Shown here: piece by piece, positions 1 to 5,073 of the stretch | Position numbering within the stretch: position 1 is the stretch's first letter | Layout: every line of letters begins with the position of its first letter | Assembly (NCBI GenBank): GCA_947453585.1 | Contig: CANGHQ010000155.1 | Location: 1-5,336 of the forward strand | DNA: 5,336 nucleotides | From: Burkholderiales bacterium | Lineage (GTDB): Bacteria; Pseudomonadota; Gammaproteobacteria; Burkholderiales; Burkholderiaceae_C | Direction of reading: 5' to 3' | Program-made: the position numbers and the translations under genes | Notes under the pieces: generated by a model | Told to the model about the DNA's origin: nothing | The model's input: only the letters and a program-made list of their open reading frames with translations | Database searches by the model: none

Positions 1-255
1 CGTGCCCGCAGGCAAGGGTGTGGACTGGCCGTAGCCCGGGCGCGAGATCACCAAACCCCGGCAGCGCGCGGCTGTGCAAAGCTGCTGCGGAAAGTCTTTC
101 CACATGGCCAGCGAGCCCAGGCCTTCGTGCAGAAACACGACCAAGGGCGTCAAAGCCGCGCCCGCCGCGCCCGCATCAGCGTCCAGCCACTGGTATTCCA
201 GCGCAATGCGCTGGCCGTCCCATTGGATGTCCACCAAAGCGGGTGCGTGGGTCAT
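1..255 (-). CDS. alpha/beta hydrolase, N-terminal 85 residues (partial, runs off window)
   Basis: The gene begins with ATG at 255-253 and is still open at base 1, so only the first 85 residues are visible. My translation shows a core strand leading into FLHEGLGSLAMWKDFP (about residues 41-56) and then SRPGYGQS (71-78). This is the usual N-terminal layout of a soluble alpha/beta hydrolase: the HEG segment is at the oxyanion-hole position and RPGYG is the following conserved turn. The nucleophile elbow and catalytic His lie outside the window, so activity cannot be judged. No signal peptide is seen. Its ATG overlaps the bclA stop as ATGA and there is no clear ribosome binding site, so it is probably translated by coupling to bclA. 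Similar hydrolases are recalled next to box genes in other Burkholderiales. Possible roles are CoA-thioester hydrolysis or clean-up of side products, but the substrate is unknown. Confidence 0.85.
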   Translation of the reverse strand, partial: MTHAPALVDIQWDGQRIALEYQWLDADAGAAGAALTPLVVFLHEGLGSLAMWKDFPQQLCTAARCRGLVISRPGYGQSTPLPAGT

Positions 256-1847
256 GGGTTTTGCAAGGCAAGTTCGCGCAGCTTGAAGCGCTGGATTTTG
301 CCGGTGGCCGTCTTGGGCAACTCGTCCACAAATTCGATCACGCGTGGGTATTTGTAGGGCGCCAGGCGGTCTTTGACAAAGGCCTTGAGTTCTTCGGCGC
401 TCAGTGTCACGCCGGGCTTGCAGACCACGTAGGCGCGCGTTTTGGTCAGGCCATCGGTGTCGGGCGCGCCAATGACTGCCGCCTCCAGCACGCCGGGGTG
501 TTGCACCAGGGTGGATTCGACCTCAAAGGGCGACACATAAATGCCGCTGACCTTGAGCATGTCGTCGCTGCGCCCGCTGTAGGTGTAGCTGCCGTCCTCG
601 TTGCGCACGTATTTGTCGCCACTGCGCGTCCAGACGCCTTGGAAGGTTTCGCAGGTTTTTTCGCGATTGCCCCAGTACATCAGCGCCGCACTTGGGCCCT
701 GGATGAACAGATCGCCAATTTCGCCTTCGGCCACAGGCTGACCGTCGTCACCGCGCAGGGACAGTTCGTAGCCGGGCACCGGCCAGCCGGTGGTGCCGTA
801 GCGCACCCGGCGTGGGAGGTTGGACAAATAAATGTGCAGCATCTCGGTGGAACCAATGCCGTCCACAATGTCCACGCCAAAGTGCGCCTTGAAGCGCTGG
901 CCCAGCTCGCTGGGAAGCGCCTCGCCAGCAGAAGACACCAGGCGCAGGCGGGTCTCGTCTTTGGCGGGCAAGGCTGGAGAAGCCAGCATGCCAGCAAAGC
1001 CGGTGGGCGCACCAAAAAACACCGTAGGCTGGACCCCGCCAACCTGGCCGAGCCAGCGCTTGAACACCGCGTCAGGCGTGGGCCGCTCGGCCATCAGCAC
1101 CGTGGTGGCACCCACGCTCATCGGAAAGCTCAGGCCGTTGCCCAGGCCGTAGGCAAAGAATAACTTGGCAGCAGAGAAGCACACGTCTTGCGCGTTCAGT
1201 TCCAGCACCTTTTGGCCGTAGAGCGTGGCCGTCCAATAGGGGTTGATCTGGCTGTGCACCGTGGCCTTGGGCCGACCGGTGGAGCCGGAAGAAAACAACC
1301 AAAAGCCAGGATCGTCCGCGCCGGTGGCTGCACATGCGGACAAGGGCGCGTGGGCGGCCAAAAAGTCGTCCAGCGCCAGCACGCCTGCGGGCAGCGGGCC
1401 TTGCGGCGCAGACACCACGATCTGCCGCACCTCATGGCCGCCGCTGGCCTGTGCCTGCGCCATGGCCTGCTGCAACACGGGCAGCAGCGCCTGCGACACC
1501 AGTGCCACCTGCGAGCGGCTTTTTTGCAGCATATAGGCGTAGTCGTCCACCGTGAGCAAGGTGTTGACCGCCACCGGCACGATGCCTGCGTACATGGCGC
1601 CCAAAAAGGTGCTGGGCCAGTCATTGCAGTCGTGCATGAGCAGCAGCACGCGCTCTTCGCGGTGCACGCCACAGCCGCGCAAGGCACCCGCTACGCCGCG
1701 GATGCGATCGGCCAGCGCGCCGTAGCTCAGGCTGCCCAGGTCGTCTACAAAGGCCAGCTTTTCGGGGCGCTGCGCATTGCAGTCCAGCAGGTACTGGGCG
1801 AAATTGAAGTGGGCGCTCTCGGGGCCCATGGTGCTGGTGTTTGGCAT
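252..1847 (-). CDS. bclA: benzoate-CoA ligase (AMP-forming)
   Basis: This 531-residue protein of the acyl-CoA synthetase (ANL) superfamily activates benzoate with ATP and CoA to benzoyl-CoA, the entry step of the box pathway, in the cytoplasm. Visible motifs in order: the P-loop FSSGSTGRPK (185-194), SAAKLFFAYGLGNG (225-238) typical of benzoate-CoA ligases, SSAGEALP (305-312), the adenine-binding GIGSTEM (330-336), SGDKY (409-413), the hinge region SGRSDDMLKVSG (424-435), and PKTATGK (511-517), where K517 is the expected adenylation lysine. All core motifs are intact and the length is normal for the family. The ATG start is supported by AGGA nine bases upstream, embedded in the boxD stop. It lies 12 nt after boxD and overlaps the next gene by 4 nt, so it is an internal operon gene. 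A closely related aryl-CoA ligase (for example for fluoro- or hydroxybenzoate) cannot be excluded, but the box context strongly favours benzoate. Confidence 0.95.
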   Translation of the reverse strand: MPNTSTMGPESAHFNFAQYLLDCNAQRPEKLAFVDDLGSLSYGALADRIRGVAGALRGCGVHREERVLLLMHDCNDWPSTFLGAMYAGIVPVAVNTLLTVDDYAYMLQKSRSQVALVSQALLPVLQQAMAQAQASGGHEVRQIVVSAPQGPLPAGVLALDDFLAAHAPLSACAATGADDPGFWLFSSGSTGRPKATVHSQINPYWTATLYGQKVLELNAQDVCFSAAKLFFAYGLGNGLSFPMSVGATTVLMAERPTPDAVFKRWLGQVGGVQPTVFFGAPTGFAGMLASPALPAKDETRLRLVSSAGEALPSELGQRFKAHFGVDIVDGIGSTEMLHIYLSNLPRRVRYGTTGWPVPGYELSLRGDDGQPVAEGEIGDLFIQGPSAALMYWGNREKTCETFQGVWTRSGDKYVRNEDGSYTYSGRSDDMLKVSGIYVSPFEVESTLVQHPGVLEAAVIGAPDTDGLTKTRAYVVCKPGVTLSAEELKAFVKDRLAPYKYPRVIEFVDELPKTATGKIQRFKLRELALQNP

Positions 1848-1856
1848 GGCGCTTTT

Positions 1857-1860
1857 TCCT
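1857..1860 (-). promoter_or_regulatory. bclA ribosome binding site overlapping the boxD stop codon
   Basis: Read on the minus strand the junction is TAAGGAAAAAGCGCC followed by ATG. The last A of the boxD TAA stop is the first A of the AGGA Shine-Dalgarno core, and nine bases separate the core from the bclA ATG. Ribosomes ending boxD would finish on the initiation signal of bclA, which predicts coupled synthesis of the two enzymes. Confidence 0.75.
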
Positions 1861-3431
1861 TAGACCGTGGCTGCTGCGTCGCTGGGGCGCAGCAGGTTCA
1901 GCACGCTGGTGCTGGCTTGCACCGCGCTGCGGCGGTGGTAAAAGCCCAGGGCGCGCAAGCCGCCCAGCTCTTCGCCGCCACCGGCGCGGCCCGGGCCGCC
2001 GTGCAGGGATTGGGGCATCACGTTGCCGTGGCCGGTTTGGGAAGCAGCCACGTCGGGCGAGATGCTGTGCACCCGGCCATGGCTGTCGGCCAGCGCCAGC
2101 GCCGCGTCGGCCAAAGCCTGCGGGTCGCTGCCATAAATAGACGCCACCAGCGAGCCCTGGCCGCGGCGGATCAGCTCCAGCGCGTGCGCGCTGCTGCGGT
2201 AGGGCAGCAAGGTGGCCACCGGACCAAACACTTCCATGGCGTGCACCGCGTCAGCGCCGTCGGCATTGCGGGCGCCCAAGAGCGTGGGCGCTACGCAGCA
2301 AGCAACGGCCGGGTCGGCGTCTACCAGCGGGGTGTTGGAGCCGTCATACAAGGTGTCGGCCTGGGTTTGCAGTTGCTGCAGGCCCTGGCGCACCGAAGTC
2401 ATCTGCGCCCGGTTGACCAGCGCGCCCATGCGCACCGTCTCGTTGCGCGGGTTGCCCACGGTGGTGGCGGCCAGGCGCGCACCGATGGCCTGGGCGGCGG
2501 CGTCATACAGGGCTTCGGGCACAAAGACGCGGCGAATGGCGGTGCACTTTTGGCCTGACTTGACCGTCATCTCGCGCGCCACTTCTTTGACCAACAGGCC
2601 AAAGGCGGCGCTGCTGGCGTCCTCACCCGGCAACAAATAGGCCGAGTTCAGGCTGTCGGCCTCGATATTCACCCGCACCGAGCGCTGGGACACGGCAGCG
2701 TGCAGGCGCACCTGGTGGGCGGTTTCGGCTGAGCCGGTAAACGACATCACGTCCAGCGGCTGCAGCGCATCCAACAAGCCCGCAGAGCTGCCACAGACGA
2801 TGGACAGTGCGCCGGGCGGGAAGATGCCGGCGTTGACCACGTCTTGCACCATGCGCTGGGTCAGCCAGGCGGTGGCGGTGCCGGGCTTGACGATCACCGG
2901 CACGCCCGAGAGCAGCGCGGGCGCCGCTTTTTCCCACAGGCCCCACGACGGAAAGTTAAACGCATTGATCAAGAGCGCCACGCCGCGTGTGGGCACCAGC
3001 ACGTGCTGGGACTGGAACAGCGGGTCTTTGCCCAAGCGCACCATGTCGGCGTCTACCAGATGGTGGCGCTCGCCCAGCGATTCGCCGAGTTTGGCGTAGG
3101 TGCCCAGGGTAAATATGCCGCCATCAATGTCCACTGCCGAGTCGTTCTTCACCGTGCCGCTGTTGGCTGTGGCGATTTCGTAGTAAGCGTCGCGGTTGGC
3201 TTGCAGCACTTTGACGGCGGCGCCCAGCAAGGCGGCGCGTTCGCGGTAGTTCAGGGCGCGCAGCGCGGCGCCGCCGGTGTCGCGGGCAAAGGCAAAGCCT
3301 GCGGCCAAGTCCAGACCGGTGGCGTCCACCCGCACCAGGGGCGTGCCCAAGACCGGATCCACCAGCGTGCTGCCCGCGCCGGTGCCATGCGACCACTGGC
3401 CGCCAAAGTAGTTAGGGAGAAGTTCGGTCAT
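1860..3431 (-). CDS. boxD: 3,4-dehydroadipyl-CoA semialdehyde dehydrogenase
   Basis: This 523-residue member of the aldehyde dehydrogenase superfamily belongs to the branch related to the PaaZ N-terminal domain. It is expected to oxidise 3,4-dehydroadipyl-CoA semialdehyde, the BoxC product, to 3,4-dehydroadipyl-CoA with NADP+ (EC 1.2.1.77). Visible features: NAFNFPSW (146-153) with the oxyanion-hole Asn N149, VKPGTAT (171-177) with cofactor-binding K172, FTGSAETA (221-228), the general base E247 in NIEADSLN, the nucleophile C286 in KSGQKCTAIRR, EVFGP (390-394), and the C-terminal MPQSLHGGPGRAGGGEELGG (462-481) typical of this branch. All catalytic residues are present. The MaoC hydratase domain of full-length PaaZ is absent, as expected for BoxD. 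The ATG at 3431 lies 30 nt after the DUF4863 gene. Its upstream sequence has only a weak AAAGA-like ribosome site. PaaZ-type or generic ALDH assignments are less likely given bclA, boxR and boxC alongside. Confidence 0.95.
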   Translation of the reverse strand: MTELLPNYFGGQWSHGTGAGSTLVDPVLGTPLVRVDATGLDLAAGFAFARDTGGAALRALNYRERAALLGAAVKVLQANRDAYYEIATANSGTVKNDSAVDIDGGIFTLGTYAKLGESLGERHHLVDADMVRLGKDPLFQSQHVLVPTRGVALLINAFNFPSWGLWEKAAPALLSGVPVIVKPGTATAWLTQRMVQDVVNAGIFPPGALSIVCGSSAGLLDALQPLDVMSFTGSAETAHQVRLHAAVSQRSVRVNIEADSLNSAYLLPGEDASSAAFGLLVKEVAREMTVKSGQKCTAIRRVFVPEALYDAAAQAIGARLAATTVGNPRNETVRMGALVNRAQMTSVRQGLQQLQTQADTLYDGSNTPLVDADPAVACCVAPTLLGARNADGADAVHAMEVFGPVATLLPYRSSAHALELIRRGQGSLVASIYGSDPQALADAALALADSHGRVHSISPDVAASQTGHGNVMPQSLHGGPGRAGGGEELGGLRALGFYHRRSAVQASTSVLNLLRPSDAAATV

Positions 3432-3461
3432 GGTGCGGTCTTTAAAGTTCGAGGGAATGGA

Positions 3462-3938
3462 TCAACGGGTGAAGGCGATTTCGCCTTCGGGCAGCAAATA
3501 CAGCACCAGGGCGCGGCCCTGGCTCACGGTGGGGCTGTGGGCGGAACCGGGTGGGCAAACCATCCAGCCAGCAGGGTGGCCGTCAAACAAGGCGTCACCT
3601 TCAAGGGGCATGACCAGGTCAATTTCGCCCAAGGGGTGGGTGTGATGCGGGCCGGCGATGTTTTCCATGTCCACCACATCCACCGAGAAGCGCTGCAAAT
3701 CGTCAGCCGCCTTGAAGATGCGGCCATAACGGATGCCGCCGCCTTCTCGGTTGCACAACCAGCCTTCGGCTACGCCGCGCTGGCAATCGGCTTGCAGCGC
3801 CGCAAAGCTGCTGCTGCCCACGCCGTGTTCGGCGTTGAGCCAGTCGGCCAACTCGGCGTTGAGCGCCTTGCCGGCCAAGGGAGCGCACAACTGCGCCAGG
3901 TGGCTGCGAAATTCGGCAATAGAAGAAGTAAAAGGCAT
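3462..3938 (-). CDS. small cupin-like protein, DUF4863 / 4-hydroxylaminobenzoate lyase-like
   Basis: I chose the ATG at 3938 (158 residues, MPFTSS...) over an in-frame ATG at 3992. The longer version would start upstream of the candidate promoter and run through the divergent regulatory palindrome. The C-terminal half has a cupin signature: H99-T-H101-P-L-G-E105 followed by G114 (motif 1), and G124 followed by P129-P-G131-S-A-H134 (motif 2). This gives probable metal ligands H99, H101, E105 and H134. The N-terminal half (1-80) looks helical, with no signal peptide or membrane segment. From memory the sequence matches the DUF4863 family. Some members are named 4-hydroxylaminobenzoate lyase after PnbB, which forms protocatechuate in 4-nitrobenzoate degradation. 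No nitroreductase is visible here, so that reaction may not be its job. It is the first gene of the leftward operon, so its product is probably made with BoxD and BclA. The role in benzoate metabolism is unknown. Confidence 0.8.
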   Translation of the reverse strand: MPFTSSIAEFRSHLAQLCAPLAGKALNAELADWLNAEHGVGSSSFAALQADCQRGVAEGWLCNREGGGIRYGRIFKAADDLQRFSVDVVDMENIAGPHHTHPLGEIDLVMPLEGDALFDGHPAGWMVCPPGSAHSPTVSQGRALVLYLLPEGEIAFTR

Positions 3939-3970
3939 GTGCGCTTGTCCGTTTGGCTTGTGGTTTTTGA

Positions 3971-3987
3971 CAGAATGAATTATTCTG
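3971..3987. promoter_or_regulatory. inverted repeat CAGAAT-N5-ATTCTG, candidate operator
   Basis: A perfect 6-bp inverted repeat (CAGAAT, spacer GAATT, ATTCTG) lies in the 78-nt divergent gap between the DUF4863 gene and boxR. It overlaps the candidate -10 of the leftward promoter and the end of a perfect TTGACA (3967-3972) that could be a -35 for boxR. The shared position suggests one regulator controls both directions. It does not resemble the TGCA-based sites upstream of boxC, so a different regulator, or a different binding mode of BoxR, should be considered. Confidence 0.45.
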
Positions 3988-4007
3988 CACACGAAAGATA
4001 AAGCGAA
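3979..4007 (-). promoter_or_regulatory. candidate sigma-70 promoter for the leftward operon (weak -35)
   Basis: On the minus strand, TTCGCT (4007-4002) and AATAAT (3984-3979) are separated by 17 nt. AATAAT matches the -10 consensus at five of six positions. The -35 matches only three of six. Transcription would start near 3972, giving a leader of about 34 nt before the ATG at 3938, which supports that start codon. The -10 lies inside the 3971-3987 inverted repeat, so a protein bound there would block the promoter. Confidence 0.45.
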
Positions 4008-4016
4008 CCCAACACC

Positions 4017-4958
4017 ATGTCAAGCACTATATTGCATACATCAGGGTTAACACCTAGCGAAATTTCGGATGCGGAGCTGGCGCTGCCGCCCGCCAAACAC
4101 CCCTTTCTGGTCGCCTGGGGGGGGCGCGTGGGCGCATTGCGTTCACGCCGGGGCATGACGCGCAAGGCGCTGGCCCTGGCCGCCGATGTGTCCGAGCGCC
4201 ATCTGGCCAATATGGAATACGGCCTGGGCAATGCGTCGGTGCTGGTGCTGCTGCAGGTGGCCAGCGCCCTGCAATGCACGGTGAGCGAGCTCATTGGCGA
4301 CGTCACCACCTCGTCGCCCGAGTGGCTGATGATCCGGGAAATGCTGGAGCAGCGCGACGACGCCACCTTGCAAAAAGTGCGCGTGGCCATTGGCGAACTG
4401 CTGGGCACGGGCGGCGGCAACGCCACCCTGAGCCCGCGCGTGGCACTGATTGGTTTGCGCGGCGCGGGCAAGTCCACACTGGGCAAAATGCTGGCGCAAG
4501 ACCTGGGCTTTCCCTTTGTGGAGCTGAGCCAAGAGATCGAAAAATTTGCCGGCTGCAGCGTGGCCGAAATCCAGGCCCTGTATGGCGTGAGCGCCTACCG
4601 CCGCTACGAGCGCCGCGCGCTGGAAGAGAGCATTCAAATCTACCCCGAGGCGGTGATTGCCACGCCCGGCGGCTTGGTGTCTGACCCGGCGAGCTTTAAC
4701 CTGCTGCTGGCGCACTGCACCACGGTGTGGCTGCAGGCCGAGCCTGAAGACCATATGCACCGCGTGATTGCCCAGGGCGATATGCGCCCCATGGCGGCGA
4801 GCAAAGAGGCGATGGAAGACCTCAAGGGCATTTTGACGGGCCGCGCGCCGTTCTATTCCAAGGCGCAGCTCAGCGTGAACACCAGCGCGCAGCCGCTGGA
4901 CGCCACCTTTGAATTGCTGCGCCAAACGGTGCGCCAAGGGCTGCACATACAGGCCTGA
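4017..4958 (+). CDS. boxR: BoxR-type regulator: XRE helix-turn-helix fused to shikimate-kinase-like domain
   Basis: This 313-residue cytoplasmic transcription regulator has an XRE/lambda-repressor-type DNA-binding domain at about 35-95, with RRGMTRKALALAADVSERHL as the helix-turn-helix core (44-63). A linker follows at about 96-138. A shikimate-kinase-like P-loop domain starts at about 141, with Walker A GLRGAGKS (146-153, K152), ATPGG (215-219), R257 in MRPM, and R276 in GRAPFY. In BoxR and BzdR this domain is known to bind benzoyl-CoA and relieve repression rather than phosphorylate shikimate. Consistent with that, the aspartates of AroK DSD are replaced by E169-L170-S171 in FVELSQEIEK. Length and architecture are normal for BoxR. 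It is divergent from the boxD-bclA operon and upstream of boxC, both likely targets. An 8-G run at 4117-4124 lies just before the DNA-binding domain. BzdR, the anaerobic paralogue, is the main alternative, but the aerobic box neighbours favour BoxR. Confidence 0.95.
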   Translation: MSSTILHTSGLTPSEISDAELALPPAKHPFLVAWGGRVGALRSRRGMTRKALALAADVSERHLANMEYGLGNASVLVLLQVASALQCTVSELIGDVTTSSPEWLMIREMLEQRDDATLQKVRVAIGELLGTGGGNATLSPRVALIGLRGAGKSTLGKMLAQDLGFPFVELSQEIEKFAGCSVAEIQALYGVSAYRRYERRALEESIQIYPEAVIATPGGLVSDPASFNLLLAHCTTVWLQAEPEDHMHRVIAQGDMRPMAASKEAMEDLKGILTGRAPFYSKAQLSVNTSAQPLDATFELLRQTVRQGLHIQA

Positions 4959-4974
4959 AAAGCAGGCCTGAAAA
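4950..4974. repeat. tandem CAGGCCTGAAAA repeat across the boxR stop
   Basis: Two copies of CAGGCCTGAAAA (4950-4961 and 4963-4974) are separated by one G. The first copy contains the boxR stop TGA (4956-4958). Because CAGGCCTG is its own reverse complement, the two copies can also pair as an 8-bp stem with a 5-nt AAAAG loop. A run of A, not T, follows on the plus strand, and no T-run follows the stem on the minus strand, so it does not qualify as a standard intrinsic terminator on either strand. Confidence 0.7.
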
Positions 4975-4990
4975 AAAGATGCAAAAAAAA
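4971..4990 (+). promoter_or_regulatory. A-tract block, UP-element-like, upstream of the boxC promoter
   Basis: Runs of seven A (4971-4977) and eight A (4983-4990) sit about one helical turn apart, immediately upstream of the -35 hexamer. With a start site predicted near 5030 they cover roughly -60 to -40, where the RNA polymerase alpha subunit contacts UP elements. The tracts could also bend the DNA. The block stands out against the G+C-rich surroundings. Confidence 0.5.
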
Positions 4991-4993
4991 TGC

Positions 4994-5023
4994 TTGACCT
5001 TGGTTTGAAACATGCACTATCAT
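4994..5023 (+). promoter_or_regulatory. sigma-70 promoter of boxC
   Basis: TTGACC (4994-4999) and TATCAT (5018-5023) are separated by 18 nt, each with one mismatch to consensus. The predicted start is near 5030, leaving a leader of about 43 nt before boxC. The -10 lies within the TGCA-N6-TGCG element at 5013-5026, so repressor binding would occlude the polymerase. This promoter would allow boxC and downstream genes to be induced independently of boxR. Confidence 0.7.
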
Positions 5024-5026
5024 GCG
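5013..5026. promoter_or_regulatory. imperfect TGCA-N6-TGCG operator-like site over the boxC -10
   Basis: TGCA (5013-5016), six bases, then TGCG (5023-5026). It is also a direct repeat CATGC-N5-CATGC (5011-5025). The spacing matches the TGCA-N6-TGCA arrangement recalled for BzdR/BoxR operators with one mismatch. It encloses the -10 hexamer, the expected place for a repressor site. Confidence 0.5.
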
Positions 5027-5039
5027 TCATCGTTAAAAA

Positions 5040-5055
5040 GTGCATTTTTATGCAC
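5040..5055. promoter_or_regulatory. perfect TGCA-N6-TGCA palindrome, candidate BoxR operator
   Basis: TGCA (5041-5044), TTTTTA, TGCA (5051-5054), extended by G5040 and C5055 to a perfect 6-bp inverted repeat GTGCAT-TTTT-ATGCAC. It lies just downstream of the predicted transcription start and upstream of the boxC ribosome site. The TGCA-N6-TGCA form is the one I recall for the BzdR/BoxR family, and boxR is the adjacent gene, so it is the best operator candidate in the window. Confidence 0.65.
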
Positions 5056-5062
5056 ATCCTTT

Positions 5063-5067
5063 AGGAG
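5063..5067 (+). promoter_or_regulatory. boxC ribosome binding site
   Basis: AGGAG sits six bases before the ATG at 5074. It is the strongest Shine-Dalgarno sequence in the window and fixes the boxC start, in contrast to the weak sites before boxR and boxD. Confidence 0.85.
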
Positions 5068-5073
5068 CATCGC

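Larger units (their letters stand above)
3967..4016 (+). promoter_or_regulatory. probable boxR promoter region (perfect -35, no good -10)
   Basis: TTGACA at 3967-3972 is a consensus sigma-70 -35 hexamer pointing to boxR. At a 16-18 nt spacing there is no convincing -10 (around 3989-3996 the sequence is ACACGAAA). AAAGAT at 3994-3999 is the nearest A/T-rich candidate but is spaced 21 nt away. The ribosome site before the boxR ATG is also weak (GATAAAG). Together these fit low, possibly autoregulated expression of a repressor. Confidence 0.3.

Noticed and set aside
18..1163. Plus-strand open frame (381 codons) antisense to bclA and the hydrolase
   Set aside because: The opposite strand encodes intact benzoate-CoA ligase motifs. 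This frame shows no ribosome site or domain.
1188..2558. Long plus-strand open frame (456 codons) antisense to bclA and boxD
   Set aside because: It straddles the boxD-bclA junction opposite two genes with complete catalytic motifs. The translation is rich in Ala, Gly, His, Gln and Arg with no recognisable domain, typical of antisense frames in G+C-rich DNA.
3939..3992. N-terminal extension of the cupin protein from the ATG at 3992
   Set aside because: The extra 18 residues would be encoded by the divergent regulatory region, upstream of the predicted transcription start. The ATG at 3938 gives a family-typical start and a leader of about 34 nt.
2844..4001. Plus-strand open frame (385 codons) antisense to boxD and the cupin gene
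   Set aside because: It covers parts of two real genes and the divergent promoter region, has low-complexity composition and no domain signature, and ends just before boxR.
4950..4977. Rho-independent terminator after boxR
   Set aside because: An 8-bp stem is possible but it is followed by A residues on the plus strand, and no T-run follows the stem on the minus strand.
4143..5057. Minus-strand open frame (304 codons) antisense to boxR
   Set aside because: It begins within the boxC promoter/operator region and mirrors a fully recognisable BoxR. The composition (His, Gln, Ala rich) is that of a shadow frame.
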